DNA of 59,961 nt. Source: Hyphomonadaceae bacterium. Its GTDB lineage: Bacteria > Pseudomonadota > Alphaproteobacteria > Caulobacterales > Hyphomonadaceae. The first letter of the stretch is position 1. Each line of letters starts with the position of its first letter. Made by a program: the position numbers and the translations under genes. The notes under the pieces are model-generated. The model worked only from the letters and a program-made list of their open reading frames with translations, did not search any database and was not told the origin of the DNA. Positions 18,459 to 26,580 of this stretch are shown here, piece by piece. The stretch lies in assembly GCA_016714495.1 (NCBI GenBank), contig JADKDU010000016.1, positions 1 to 59,961 on the forward strand, read 5' to 3'.

Positions 18459-18887
18459 CTACAGGAAGACGTCGTCATGCTCGGGTGAGGGGAGCGGTGC
18501 GGACCTCGGGGTTACGCTGCGAACCAGTCGGGCGACACGCGACAGGAGAATGGAGTCGCTAAACGGCTTGGTCAGATAGTCCTTCGCCCCAAGCGCAATG
18601 GCCTCCTTCACGTCAGCTGCATTGTGGCGCGCGGTCAGCATCAGAGTTGGAGGCGGCGTGACCCCGCGTTCCTTCCACCGGGCCAAGATCGAAAGCCCAT
18701 CCAGTCCGGGCAAGTTGATGTCGAGGATCAGCGCGGCAGGCTTGACGAGGTTGCACTGCGACATCGCTTCGGGACCGTTGTCTGCCCAGCGTGTGTGAAA
18801 GCCGGCGAGTTCCAGGCGTGTCCGCACGAGCTCGCGGATGAGATCATCATCTTCAGCTACGAAAATGCTGAGGCGGTTAGCAGGCAT
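18459..18887 (-). CDS. Single-domain response regulator
   Basis: 142 residues. Start set at MPANRLSIFVAEDDD (18887), which overlaps the kinase stop by 11 bp; a longer frame to 18995 is kinase shadow. It is a canonical receiver: acidic pair VAEDDD, phospho-acceptor Asp in ALILDINLPGLDG, switch Thr in LMLTARHN, Lys in KDYLTKPF. There is no output domain. It is encoded directly behind the hybrid kinase, so it is probably the diffusible last step of that kinase's signalling. Confidence 0.9.
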   Translation of the reverse strand: MPANRLSIFVAEDDDLIRELVRTRLELAGFHTRWADNGPEAMSQCNLVKPAALILDINLPGLDGLSILARWKERGVTPPPTLMLTARHNAADVKEAIALGAKDYLTKPFSDSILLSRVARLVRSVTPRSAPLPSPEHDDVFL

Positions 18888-21660
18888 GGGCAAGAATCTC
18901 CGTCGCATTGCTGATGGCGTGAATAAGGCGTGAGGGTTGAACAGGCTTGAAGACGACGCCTGCGAAACCGGCTGCGACGAGGGTGGCCGCCTCACCGGCG
19001 TCTGCGGCCGTATACGCGAGGGCGGGTGTTGTGTCGTTCGGTCCGCGGCTACGCCGAATAGATTTAAGCGTCTCGATTCCAGTCAGGCCCGGCATCATCA
19101 TGTCGATCAGCATCACATCAAACGGCGTCCGCATGGAAAGTGTCAGCGCCTCAAATCCGTCCCGTGCCTCGGTGATCTCGCAACCGGCAAGCTTGAGGAT
19201 CGTCATTGCGAGTTCCCGGTGTTGCGGATGATCGTCAGCCACGAGCACGCGGATCCCCGAAAGGCGGCCTGGCCGTTCGTCGAGCTCATTATTGCCCGAG
19301 GCGGCCACCGCTTCGGCATTGATCGTGCACCAGAAGCGGCTGCCGGCGCCAAGCTTGCTGTCAACGCCAATGCGGCCGCCCATGAGCTCGGTCAACTCCT
19401 TGCAGATGGCAAGACCAAGTCCCGTACCGCCATTTGTGCGTGCATTGCCGCCGTCCACCTGCGAAAAGCGCTGGAAGAGCAGACCCAGTCGGTCAGACGG
19501 TATTCCCGTGCCCGTATCTGTCACAGCGAAGCTCAGCTGGCCGGTGGTTGCGTCGTAAGCGACTGACAGCGCAACGTTTCCTGCAGCCGTGAACTTGATC
19601 GCATTGCCGGCAAGATTGAGCACGATCTGGCGGACCCGGTCCGGGTCGATTGCCAGCAGGACAGGCACGTCGGTGTGAATGTCGAGCAGTAGCGCGAGGT
19701 TTTTTGTTGTCGCCTGGGGTGACAGGAGGTCCAGCGTCATCCTGAAGAATTGACGCACGTCTGTAGCGACCGGGCTGATCGCGACCTGACCGGCTTCCAG
19801 CTTGGAGAAGTCGAGGATGTCGTTGACCGTACTCAGGAGCGCAAGGCTGGCCACATCAAGATGCTTGAGGCACCTGGCCGAAAGCTCGGAATGGTTTGGT
19901 TGTTCGGCAAGGAGTTTGGTGAAGCCGAGAATGCTCGTGAGTGGTGTACGTAGCTCGTGACTCATGGTGGCGAGGAACTGCGCCTTGGCTTCGGCGGCCG
20001 CCTCTGCGGCCGTGTGCGCCTCGACCAGCTCCTCCTCGACGGCCTTGCGTGCGGAGATATTGCGGACCACATCGACAAACTCGATCGGCTTGTCGCCGTC
20101 CCAGACCAGCTTTGGTGCGACCTCAACCCAGACATGCGCGCCATCCTTGCGCATCATCCGGTAGGTGATCGGCTCAACGCGCGCCGCATGACCGAAATGA
20201 ACCAGTTTTGTGTAGGCGCGACGGACATCGGGCCAGTCCTCGGGATGGATCAGGTCCGTTGTCTTGCGTCCGATCAGCTCGTCCGGCTCATAGCCGGTAA
20301 GCTCGCGGGCAGATGGTGAAACATAGAGAATCTCGCAGTCAAGACTGCTGCGGTTGATGAGGTCGATGCTGTTGTCTGCCAGCAGTCTGTAGAAGCGTTC
20401 GCGTTCGGCCGCGGCGCTCTCAAGCTCCCGGCGCGCTGTGATGTCGCGAATGACAGCGACGATCTCGAAGCCTCCCTTCTCCATCGGCATGGATCGGAAG
20501 CTCACTTCTACCCAGCGAAGCGCGCCATCCTTCCTGACGGCCCTGACCTCGATTGTGCGCTGCGCCTCGCTCCGGCAAAGCGTCGCGAAAACGGAAGCAA
20601 CCGCGGCCTGATCCTCGGGGTGGACAAAATCCTGCGCCGAACGGCCCGCCATCTCCTCGGGACGATAGCCAAGCAGCCGTTCGATCGCAGGAGAAATGTA
20701 GTTGCTCGATCCGTCGGGGCGGATTCGCGTTACAACGTCCGCCATATTCTCCGCAAGCAGGCGATATCGCTCCTCATTTCGTCGGGCGGCGGCAAGCGCG
20801 CGCGTGTGTTCGGTGATGTCCTGGAACACGCCGAAGACCGCGACCGGCGTATCCGACCTGTCGCGTTCGCAGAGCGAGCGGCCAACAACGTCGCGCACGT
20901 CACCATCGGCGCACCGCAGGCGTAGCTGAAAGCCTACCGGCCCCGCGCTCGAAATAGCTTCATCGAGCGCTGCGTGAACCTTGGGCTGATCATCCGGATG
21001 ATAAAAGTCGACCGCTCTGTCGAGGTTCGGGTCGAAGGAATCCGGAGATAGTCCATGAATGGCGTAGACTTCCTTTGACCAGACCACACGCTTGGAGCGC
21101 AGATCCAGACGCCAGTGACCCATTCCGCTAACGCCTTCGGCCATTTTCAGGAGGTTCACCTGCTCGTCCTGCGCGCGGGCGATGCGCTCCAGATCGAGAA
21201 GATCCACAACAGCGTCTGCGAGCACGCGCAGTTGGTTCAGGCTGTCCTTATCGGGCTCTGGGTGTGGCCGGCTGTCGATGACGCAAAGCGCGCCGAGAAC
21301 GTGTCCCTGTCGCGACGTCAATGCCGCTCCGGCGTAGAAACGGATACACGGCGCTCCGGTCACCAGCGGGTTGGCGGCAAAGCGAGCGTCCTGCGCCGCA
21401 TCGGGCACGACGAGTATTCCTGACGGACCAAGTGGCAGCACGTGCGAGCAGAGCGCGTGCTCACGAGCCGTGCTGGTGAGGTCGAGGCCGCAGCGCGCCT
21501 TCAGCCACTGCCGGTCGCCATCTACGAGACTGACTGCCGCCATTGGCGCCCGGAACAGGCTTGCCGCAAGTTGCGCGAGCCGGTCCAGCGCAGGCGTGGA
21601 GGCGGTATCCCGCGGCTGGAAGTGCTCGACCTCTGCGAGCCGCTCGTCTTCGTCTTGCAC
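18877..21660 (-). CDS. Cytosolic hybrid sensor histidine kinase (GAF-PAS-PAS-PAS-HisKA-HATPase-REC)
   Basis: 927 residues without a membrane helix. Approximate order: GAF 25-150, three PAS domains 165-525 (GMGHWRLDLRSKRVVWS; YISPAIERLLGYRPEEMAGR; YVSPSARELTGYEPDELIGR), HisKA with FLATMSHELRTPLTSILG, HATPase with NLAGNAIKFT, DTGTGIP and GTGLGLAI, then a receiver with VLVADDHP, VMLIDMMMPGLTG and Lys in GVVFKPVQP. Inferred: senses a cytosolic cue through GAF/PAS and passes phosphate to its own receiver and to the regulator at 18459, with which it overlaps. No Hpt domain; one may be borrowed from the kinase at 26581. Confidence 0.92.
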   Translation of the reverse strand: MQDEDERLAEVEHFQPRDTASTPALDRLAQLAASLFRAPMAAVSLVDGDRQWLKARCGLDLTSTAREHALCSHVLPLGPSGILVVPDAAQDARFAANPLVTGAPCIRFYAGAALTSRQGHVLGALCVIDSRPHPEPDKDSLNQLRVLADAVVDLLDLERIARAQDEQVNLLKMAEGVSGMGHWRLDLRSKRVVWSKEVYAIHGLSPDSFDPNLDRAVDFYHPDDQPKVHAALDEAISSAGPVGFQLRLRCADGDVRDVVGRSLCERDRSDTPVAVFGVFQDITEHTRALAAARRNEERYRLLAENMADVVTRIRPDGSSNYISPAIERLLGYRPEEMAGRSAQDFVHPEDQAAVASVFATLCRSEAQRTIEVRAVRKDGALRWVEVSFRSMPMEKGGFEIVAVIRDITARRELESAAAERERFYRLLADNSIDLINRSSLDCEILYVSPSARELTGYEPDELIGRKTTDLIHPEDWPDVRRAYTKLVHFGHAARVEPITYRMMRKDGAHVWVEVAPKLVWDGDKPIEFVDVVRNISARKAVEEELVEAHTAAEAAAEAKAQFLATMSHELRTPLTSILGFTKLLAEQPNHSELSARCLKHLDVASLALLSTVNDILDFSKLEAGQVAISPVATDVRQFFRMTLDLLSPQATTKNLALLLDIHTDVPVLLAIDPDRVRQIVLNLAGNAIKFTAAGNVALSVAYDATTGQLSFAVTDTGTGIPSDRLGLLFQRFSQVDGGNARTNGGTGLGLAICKELTELMGGRIGVDSKLGAGSRFWCTINAEAVAASGNNELDERPGRLSGIRVLVADDHPQHRELAMTILKLAGCEITEARDGFEALTLSMRTPFDVMLIDMMMPGLTGIETLKSIRRSRGPNDTTPALAYTAADAGEAATLVAAGFAGVVFKPVQPSRLIHAISNATEILAHAC

Positions 21661-22298
21661 GTCAATTCCTTTTTTGAGGATGAGGCTGCACCGGAATGGT
21701 TAACACCAGGCGCCAAACTCTCAGTTTTCACGAGCGTCTAGTCGGTCGAGTGTCAACCAGCGCCGGTTCAAAAATCGTGAGAAGGGAGATTTTCTGGCAT
21801 CCAAGTCTTGCGGAGTAGCGCGGTAAGCTTCGGCGCTCGTGCCAAGACATGATTTGCCCGTCTTGCGAGCCGCCGATCGCGTTGGCGTCCGCCGTGACCC
21901 TCTCGATCGTTCAGTCGGCGTAGGCGCGATGGTTCTCCGGCATGTGATCGAGCTGGGTGTTGTGCCGGCCACATGTGCCTTCGCGGCGATGCGCTACGAT
22001 CCGCTCGCCCTTGAGGAAGATTTCCAACGTGCGGGCAGCGATCCGGACGTCGACTTGGGCCCGCAGGTACCGATAGCCCATTCAGCTGACGCCATGGCGG
22101 CATAGAGGTCATCTTTGGACGCCGGCGAAGCCGAGCGCGCCCCTCAGGCAGGCCGGACGCCTACATTGGGGTGGCCTTCGCGCCAGAACATGACTTACCG
22201 GTACAATTACGAGTTGCGGTAACGGATCCGCTGCGAAGCTCCAACAAATGAGCAGAGACCCGGCGGCGGCGGATTGGTAGTATACCCTGTGGCACGAT
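21661..22298. other. Gap with an IS21 istA relic
   Basis: 638 bp. The only recognisable content is the IstA fragment at 21911-22093. The rest shows no conserved frame. The kinase promoter should lie just above 21661. Sequence 22190-22290 is less GC-rich and may hold a promoter or the 3' region of the glycosyltransferase operon. Confidence 0.5.
21911..22093 (-). pseudogene. IS21 family IstA transposase fragment
   Basis: On the minus strand the frame reads GYRYLRAQVDVRIAARTLEI, FLKGERIVAHRREGTCGR and HNTQLDHMPENHRAYAD, the C-terminal beta-rich part of IstA (compare VDLDTNSYSVPWRLIGESV in the intact copy at 46198). It ends at a stop in the expected position of the WT motif; the following piece continues shifted. 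No istB and no element ends remain. It marks an old insertion between the signalling and exopolysaccharide blocks. Confidence 0.7.
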
Positions 22299-23717
22299 TC
22301 AGGCGCGGGCAAAGCCCTTGCGCTGCATTTCACCCCAGCCGCGACCGCCGCGCAGCCAGTCCCAGCAGCCCATCAGCCGCCACACTGAGTTGAGCTGCCT
22401 GTATCCCAAATTCTCGACAACTGCCCAAGCGGCGAGGACCAATAGGTCACGGCTCTGCGACGCTCGTCGCAGTTGCTGCTCTTCCAGTACGAGGGCGCCG
22501 ACGCTGACCGCGATGCCGAAAACGATGCTGACCGCCAGAAAGGCCAAGAGGAATTCGACCGATAAGACTCCGAGCAAGCAGAATGTAGGCAACAATAGGT
22601 ATCCGAGAATCTCGGCGACCGGTCCGAGGACATCGACAACCAGGACGCCCCCCAGTCCAGCGAAACCTATGCGGCCATAGCGCGGGTTGAACAGCATGGT
22701 CCGGTGCAGTGCGAAGGCCTCAAGTGATCCGCGTTGCCATCGTCTGCGCTGCCGAGACAGCGATTTAAGGGTTTCCGGAGCCTCCGTCCAGCAAACGGGC
22801 TCAGGAACGAAGGCTATTTTGTACTCGCGCTTCTGCTCGCGTTGGAGGCGGTGCAGGCGCAGGACAAGTTCCATGTCCTCTCCAACCAGACCGCGCGCAT
22901 AGCCGCCCGCTTTGATGACAGCGCTCCGACGAAACAACCCGAAGGCGCCGGAAATGATCGTAAGTGTTCCAACACGGCTCCAGGCCAATCGCGCCATGAG
23001 AAACGCGCGCATGTACTCGACGGTCTGAAGCAGGGCGAGTGGGTCTCGAGGAAGTCGATACCGCTTCACGCGCCCACCGGCGACCAGACATCCATTCGCA
23101 ATTCGAACGGTTCCGCCCGCAGCGATGACACGCTCCGGGTCGGCGATAAACGGCTGCACGGCGCGTAGCAGCGCGTCCGGTTCGAGAATCGAGTCGGCAT
23201 CCATCGAGCAGAAGACTGCGTTTTTGGTGTAATTAAGGCCCGCATTCAGCGCGTCGGCTTTGCCGCCATTCTCCTTGTCAATCACAAGTAGGGCAGGCTG
23301 CAGGCGCGAGGTAAACAGGCCTCGGACGGGCGTGTGCGAAAGGGTAGCTGCGCTATCGCGTCGAACCTGTTCAAGCCCGAACGCATCTCGTAGAACTTCG
23401 AGCGTTCCGTCAGTGGATCCATCATTGATGACAACGACTTCGAAGGACGGGTACTGTTGCAGCAGCAGAGACCGCACGCTTTCGACAATTGTTTCTGCTT
23501 CGTTGTAAGCGGGGGCGAGGATGCTGATGGAGGGTGCTTCTTCCGAAGTGCGTTGCCAGACAAGTTCGGAGCGCGGTTGGGGCGGATCATCCCGCAGGGC
23601 GCGCGCCGCGAGGACGAGTTGCACGACGTGCAGTCCGTTCTGTACGCTGGCAAGCAGTACAAGCGCCAACGCGGTTAACTCGATACCGGCCAGTGCGAGG
23701 TTCGGAAATGGGCTCAT
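22299..23717 (-). CDS. Processive family-2 glycosyltransferase, membrane-bound
   Basis: 472 residues from MSPFPNLALAG (23717), overlapping the HEAT gene stop. One N-terminal helix (about residues 6-35), then a GT-A catalytic domain with APAYNEAE, VVINDGSTDGT, SMDADS (DxD), a GED acceptor-base motif in GLVGEDMEL, and SRQRRRWQRG (QxxRW), all hallmarks of processive synthases such as PgaC, HasA and BcsA. Three or more C-terminal helices (about 345-425) would form the translocation pore. No PilZ domain. Inferred: polymerises and extrudes a polysaccharide, with the YaiO-like barrel as outer-membrane partner. Confidence 0.88.
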   Translation of the reverse strand: MSPFPNLALAGIELTALALVLLASVQNGLHVVQLVLAARALRDDPPQPRSELVWQRTSEEAPSISILAPAYNEAETIVESVRSLLLQQYPSFEVVVINDGSTDGTLEVLRDAFGLEQVRRDSAATLSHTPVRGLFTSRLQPALLVIDKENGGKADALNAGLNYTKNAVFCSMDADSILEPDALLRAVQPFIADPERVIAAGGTVRIANGCLVAGGRVKRYRLPRDPLALLQTVEYMRAFLMARLAWSRVGTLTIISGAFGLFRRSAVIKAGGYARGLVGEDMELVLRLHRLQREQKREYKIAFVPEPVCWTEAPETLKSLSRQRRRWQRGSLEAFALHRTMLFNPRYGRIGFAGLGGVLVVDVLGPVAEILGYLLLPTFCLLGVLSVEFLLAFLAVSIVFGIAVSVGALVLEEQQLRRASQSRDLLVLAAWAVVENLGYRQLNSVWRLMGCWDWLRGGRGWGEMQRKGFARA

Positions 23718-24688
23718 GCTGCGACCGTGTCTCGGTCCGCCGACTCCAGGACCAGGAGTGCTTCGCTCGCGCGCAGGCGGACCCACCAATGCTCGTCATG
23801 CCGCAGTGCGCGCAATTCTGGTTCCGCCCTAGCGAGCCGAACCCGGCCGGCCGCCAAAGCGGCGCTCGCACGAACAGTCCAGTCGGCATCGCCCAATCCT
23901 CGCATGACAAGCTCATCGCTCGCCACTCCGGGTCGTTGTGCAATGGCGGCAATACAGGCTGCTCGGACTTGAGGCGCCGCGTCATCTGCGATCGCAATTA
24001 GCGCATCGAATGCCCCCTGATCCAGGTTGGCGGCAAGCCCCTCTATGATGGCGACGCGCGTTGCGATTGGAGTGTCGGCGAGCACCAGAATATGCCGGCC
24101 GTTGCGTGGGAATTTTTCCGCCATCAGTTTGGTTAGTGCGAGAGCCCGCGCGCGGTTGCGCGGCGCGGCATTCCCCGCAATGGCCAGTATGTCGGAAAAG
24201 GCGGGTGGCGCTCCGATCAGGATCGAGGCACGCATGGCTGCGAAGCGCACGTCCGGATGCGAGTCCCACCACGCTTGCTGAAGCGCGGCCTCCGACTCGC
24301 CGGGCGCAAAAGCGGCGAGAGCCTCTGCTGCGCATTGACGATCCTGCGGTTTGCCATCCTGCAGGCGCCGGCGCAGGGCCTCCGCGGTTCCCGCTCTGGT
24401 AAGATCTTCGACAAAATCCTTCCGGGTCTCGCCGCGAACCAACCCAAGCACCTCGAGAACCAATGGCGCAAGCGCGTCGAGCCTTGCTGCTCGCCTAACG
24501 CTCCGCCGAAGAACGCGCGTTGATATGCTCGACTTCATCAGGACTTGAAGAATGCCGGCTCTGGCGCGGGCGATGCGCCTGTCGCGCCATGCTCCAAAGG
24601 GCCGCGCGATCAGTATCATCGCCAGGCCAAAAAAGGACACAGACGCGAGCGACACGGACAGAGTCCAGAGGAAGCTGAGCAGGTTCAT
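23714..24688 (-). CDS. Membrane-anchored HEAT-repeat protein
   Basis: 324 residues from MNLLSFLWTLSVSLASV (24688), one base after the YaiO-like stop. A single N-terminal helix (about residues 5-28) leads to a soluble domain of repeated helical pairs with the HEAT/PBS pattern (DRQCAAEALAAFAPGE; PDVRFAAMRASILIGAP; PQVRAACIAAIAQRPG; WTVRASAALAAGRVR; WWVRLRASEALLVLE). Known: HEAT repeats are protein-binding solenoids. Inferred: scaffold linking the glycosyltransferase to other proteins of this operon; topology suggests a cytosolic solenoid. Tightly coupled on both sides. Confidence 0.8.
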   Translation of the reverse strand: MNLLSFLWTLSVSLASVSFFGLAMILIARPFGAWRDRRIARARAGILQVLMKSSISTRVLRRSVRRAARLDALAPLVLEVLGLVRGETRKDFVEDLTRAGTAEALRRRLQDGKPQDRQCAAEALAAFAPGESEAALQQAWWDSHPDVRFAAMRASILIGAPPAFSDILAIAGNAAPRNRARALALTKLMAEKFPRNGRHILVLADTPIATRVAIIEGLAANLDQGAFDALIAIADDAAPQVRAACIAAIAQRPGVASDELVMRGLGDADWTVRASAALAAGRVRLARAEPELRALRHDEHWWVRLRASEALLVLESADRDTVAA

Positions 24689-24689
24689 G

Positions 24690-25445
24690 TCAAAATCTGT
24701 ATGCCGCGCCAGCCGACACCTCTTCCCGATCATACGGGCCTCGATCCTCGCGGGTTAAGTCGAGTCGAAAGAGCAGTGTGTCGCTCGCATCGAAACGAAC
24801 GCCGGCTGTCCATCCCTGAACACGTGTGACGATTCCCTCTGTCGTCTCCGGCGCTTCAACATAGGCGATCCGGGCATGGATCTGTGGCGCCAGGGGTATG
24901 TCGGCGCGAAGAACAAAGCCCATCAGCGCCGGCCCGCCGCGCTCACCCACGGCGACAGCCTGGAGGCCTCCTCGCAGACCTTCAGCAGTGAAGAGATGAT
25001 CGAGACCAATCTTCAGTGCATAGATATCGCCCGAAGCGAACCGCGATGCGTCAGCATCCAGCGTCAGGCGCGTTACGTCCGCCCGAGCCGCCAGGTCCAT
25101 CGCGCCGCCCACCTTCAGGCCGAATTCAGGCCGGAAGTCCGCTTCAGTCGCCCCACCGGCCGCAAGGTAGAACGATCCGTGCGGCAGTGTTCGATCGATT
25201 CTCAGTTCCGAATAAAGATCATGCTTTCCGAAGCGTTCCTGTTCCTCGACCTTCAAGGCCGTCGCCCATCCGTCCTTGAACGGGCGCGAGATGGCGACGA
25301 AAGTCTCGCGCCAGTCCTGCAATCCGCCCGACAGCCTGCTCTGGCTGACGCCAGCATCAATCCGTAAAGCCGGATCGGCCGATGCTCCTTGCGCGCAGAC
25401 TGAGTAGATGGCGACTAGCGCAGACAGTTTGAGCAGGTCGTTCAT
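24690..25445 (-). CDS. YaiO-like outer-membrane beta-barrel protein
   Basis: 251 residues. The signal peptide is about residues 1-23 (ending GASADP). The rest is alternating amphipathic strands with aromatic ends and a C-terminal Phe (VSAGAAYRF), as outer-membrane barrels have. Sequence style (VSQSRLSGGLQDWRETFVAI, GSFYLAAGGATEADFRPE) fits the YaiO family. Known: E. coli yaiO is next to a glycosyltransferase gene. Inferred: export pore or matrix-modifying partner for the polymer made by the GT2 enzyme. It overlaps the receiver gene by 4 bp. Confidence 0.78.
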   Translation of the reverse strand: MNDLLKLSALVAIYSVCAQGASADPALRIDAGVSQSRLSGGLQDWRETFVAISRPFKDGWATALKVEEQERFGKHDLYSELRIDRTLPHGSFYLAAGGATEADFRPEFGLKVGGAMDLAARADVTRLTLDADASRFASGDIYALKIGLDHLFTAEGLRGGLQAVAVGERGGPALMGFVLRADIPLAPQIHARIAYVEAPETTEGIVTRVQGWTAGVRFDASDTLLFRLDLTREDRGPYDREEVSAGAAYRF

Positions 25446-25870
25446 GCCGCCGCCCGCGGAACGAGTCTTTCGATCCTCGCGACAAGCTCATTAGGGCTGA
25501 AAGGCTTGGTGAGAAAATCAGACGCGCCCAATCGCAGGGCGCCGATGACATGATCTTCGCCCTTCAGGGTCGTCAGCATCAGAACTTTGAGTTGCTGTAA
25601 CTGAGATTCAGCATGAAGGTGACGCAGCACCTCAAGACCGCCCATCACGGGCATCATCTGATCGAGAATCATCGCATCAGGTGATTCCAAGTCGAGCAGC
25701 GCGAGGGCGGCCTCGCCATCAGGGGCGGAGACCACGCGATATCCAGCCGCTGACAGGTGATGCTCAAGCAGCATGACTAGCAGCGGGTCATCGTCTGCTA
25801 CGAGTATGACGCGATTGGTCGGATTCGTTTTGTTCGGCATGGCGAGGCTCTCGTGATCAAGCGCATCCAT
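25442..25870 (-). CDS. Single-domain response regulator leading the GT2 operon
   Basis: 142 residues from ATG 25870; the second ATG (25840, MPNKTNPTNRV) may be the real start. Receiver residues are complete: VADDDP, phospho-Asp in MILDQMMPVMGG, Thr in VLMLTTLKG, Lys in SDFLTKPFSP. No output domain. It is the first gene of the operon receiver-YaiO-HEAT-GT2, all overlapping or one base apart, so it is probably a phospho-switch acting by protein contact, perhaps on the HEAT scaffold. Confidence 0.88.
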   Translation of the reverse strand: MDALDHESLAMPNKTNPTNRVILVADDDPLLVMLLEHHLSAAGYRVVSAPDGEAALALLDLESPDAMILDQMMPVMGGLEVLRHLHAESQLQQLKVLMLTTLKGEDHVIGALRLGASDFLTKPFSPNELVARIERLVPRAAA

Positions 25871-25998
25871 CTCACAGCGGCGTGAAAAAACGCTTGCAGC
25901 GCCGCTCTCAATTCTGCGAGCAAACTGCGAGATTCGCGTGCTTATTTCTTCGTTCAGTTAGGGGGCGCAGTATCCTGGAGAAAGTTGAGAGCGGTCGC

Positions 25999-26343
25999 AT
26001 GAGCCGCGGCTACATTCTCGTCGTGGATGACGACGTCCTGCTTGCTGAGCTTGCGGTGGCGGTTCTCCAGCCGGACGGTGACGAAACCAGAGTGGCGCAC
26101 GACGGCAGAGAGGCGCTCCGGGTGATCGAGAAACGCGTTCCTGACCTAGTTCTTCTCGACGCAAACATGCCGGTGCTCGATGGCTTCGGAGTTCTCGTGG
26201 CTCTCAAGGCAGATCCGATTCTCAGGCGAATTCCTGTAATAATGCTCACGGCGTTGCGGTCCGAAGCCGACTTCGCGAGGGCGCGAGAATTTAAAGTTGA
26301 GGGCTAGGTCGCAAAGCCATGTGATCCTGGCCATCTGCGTTAA
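25999..26343 (+). pseudogene. Response regulator cut by an amber codon before the Lys-Pro motif
   Basis: Start MSRGYILVVDDDVL at 25999. It is a normal receiver up to MLTALRSEADFARAREFKVEG, then TAG at 26305-26307 where the family has a Tyr/Phe, then in frame VAKPCDPGHLR (the conserved Lys-Pro) and a second stop TAA at 26341. The phospho-Asp (LVLLDANMPVLDG) is present. Two nonsense codons in otherwise alignable sequence indicate inactivation. The truncated 102-residue product would lack the last strand and helix. Confidence 0.75.
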
Positions 26344-26421
26344 AGAGTTGCGGTTGCGTTTCAGCGCCGCCGGCAAGCGCGACACGTTCCGATTGGCGGA
26401 ACGCCGCCTGCTGGTCCTGGC

Positions 26422-26442
26422 GGGGCCCTCTTAAGTGGCCCC
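26422..26442 (+). terminator. GC hairpin after the broken regulator
   Basis: GGGGCC at 26422-26427 and GGCCCC at 26437-26442 with a nine-base loop (ctcttaagt). No T run follows, so termination activity is uncertain. It lies between the decayed receiver and the MASE1 kinase. Confidence 0.35.
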
Positions 26443-26580
26443 GGCGGCGAGAGCGAGTTCTCGACTCGTAGCGGCGATCCACCCGCGAGCTCATGATCAA
26501 TTGTGAAGCTCGCTCAGGGCAGGCCGGTAGTCGTGCGGTGCAAATTGATACAGTTTGACAGAGATAGCCGGATCGCACGC

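Noticed and set aside
21839..22105. Plus-strand 88-codon frame between the kinase and the glycosyltransferase
   Set aside because: It is the antisense shadow of the IstA relic, whose minus-strand reading gives recognisable family sequence.
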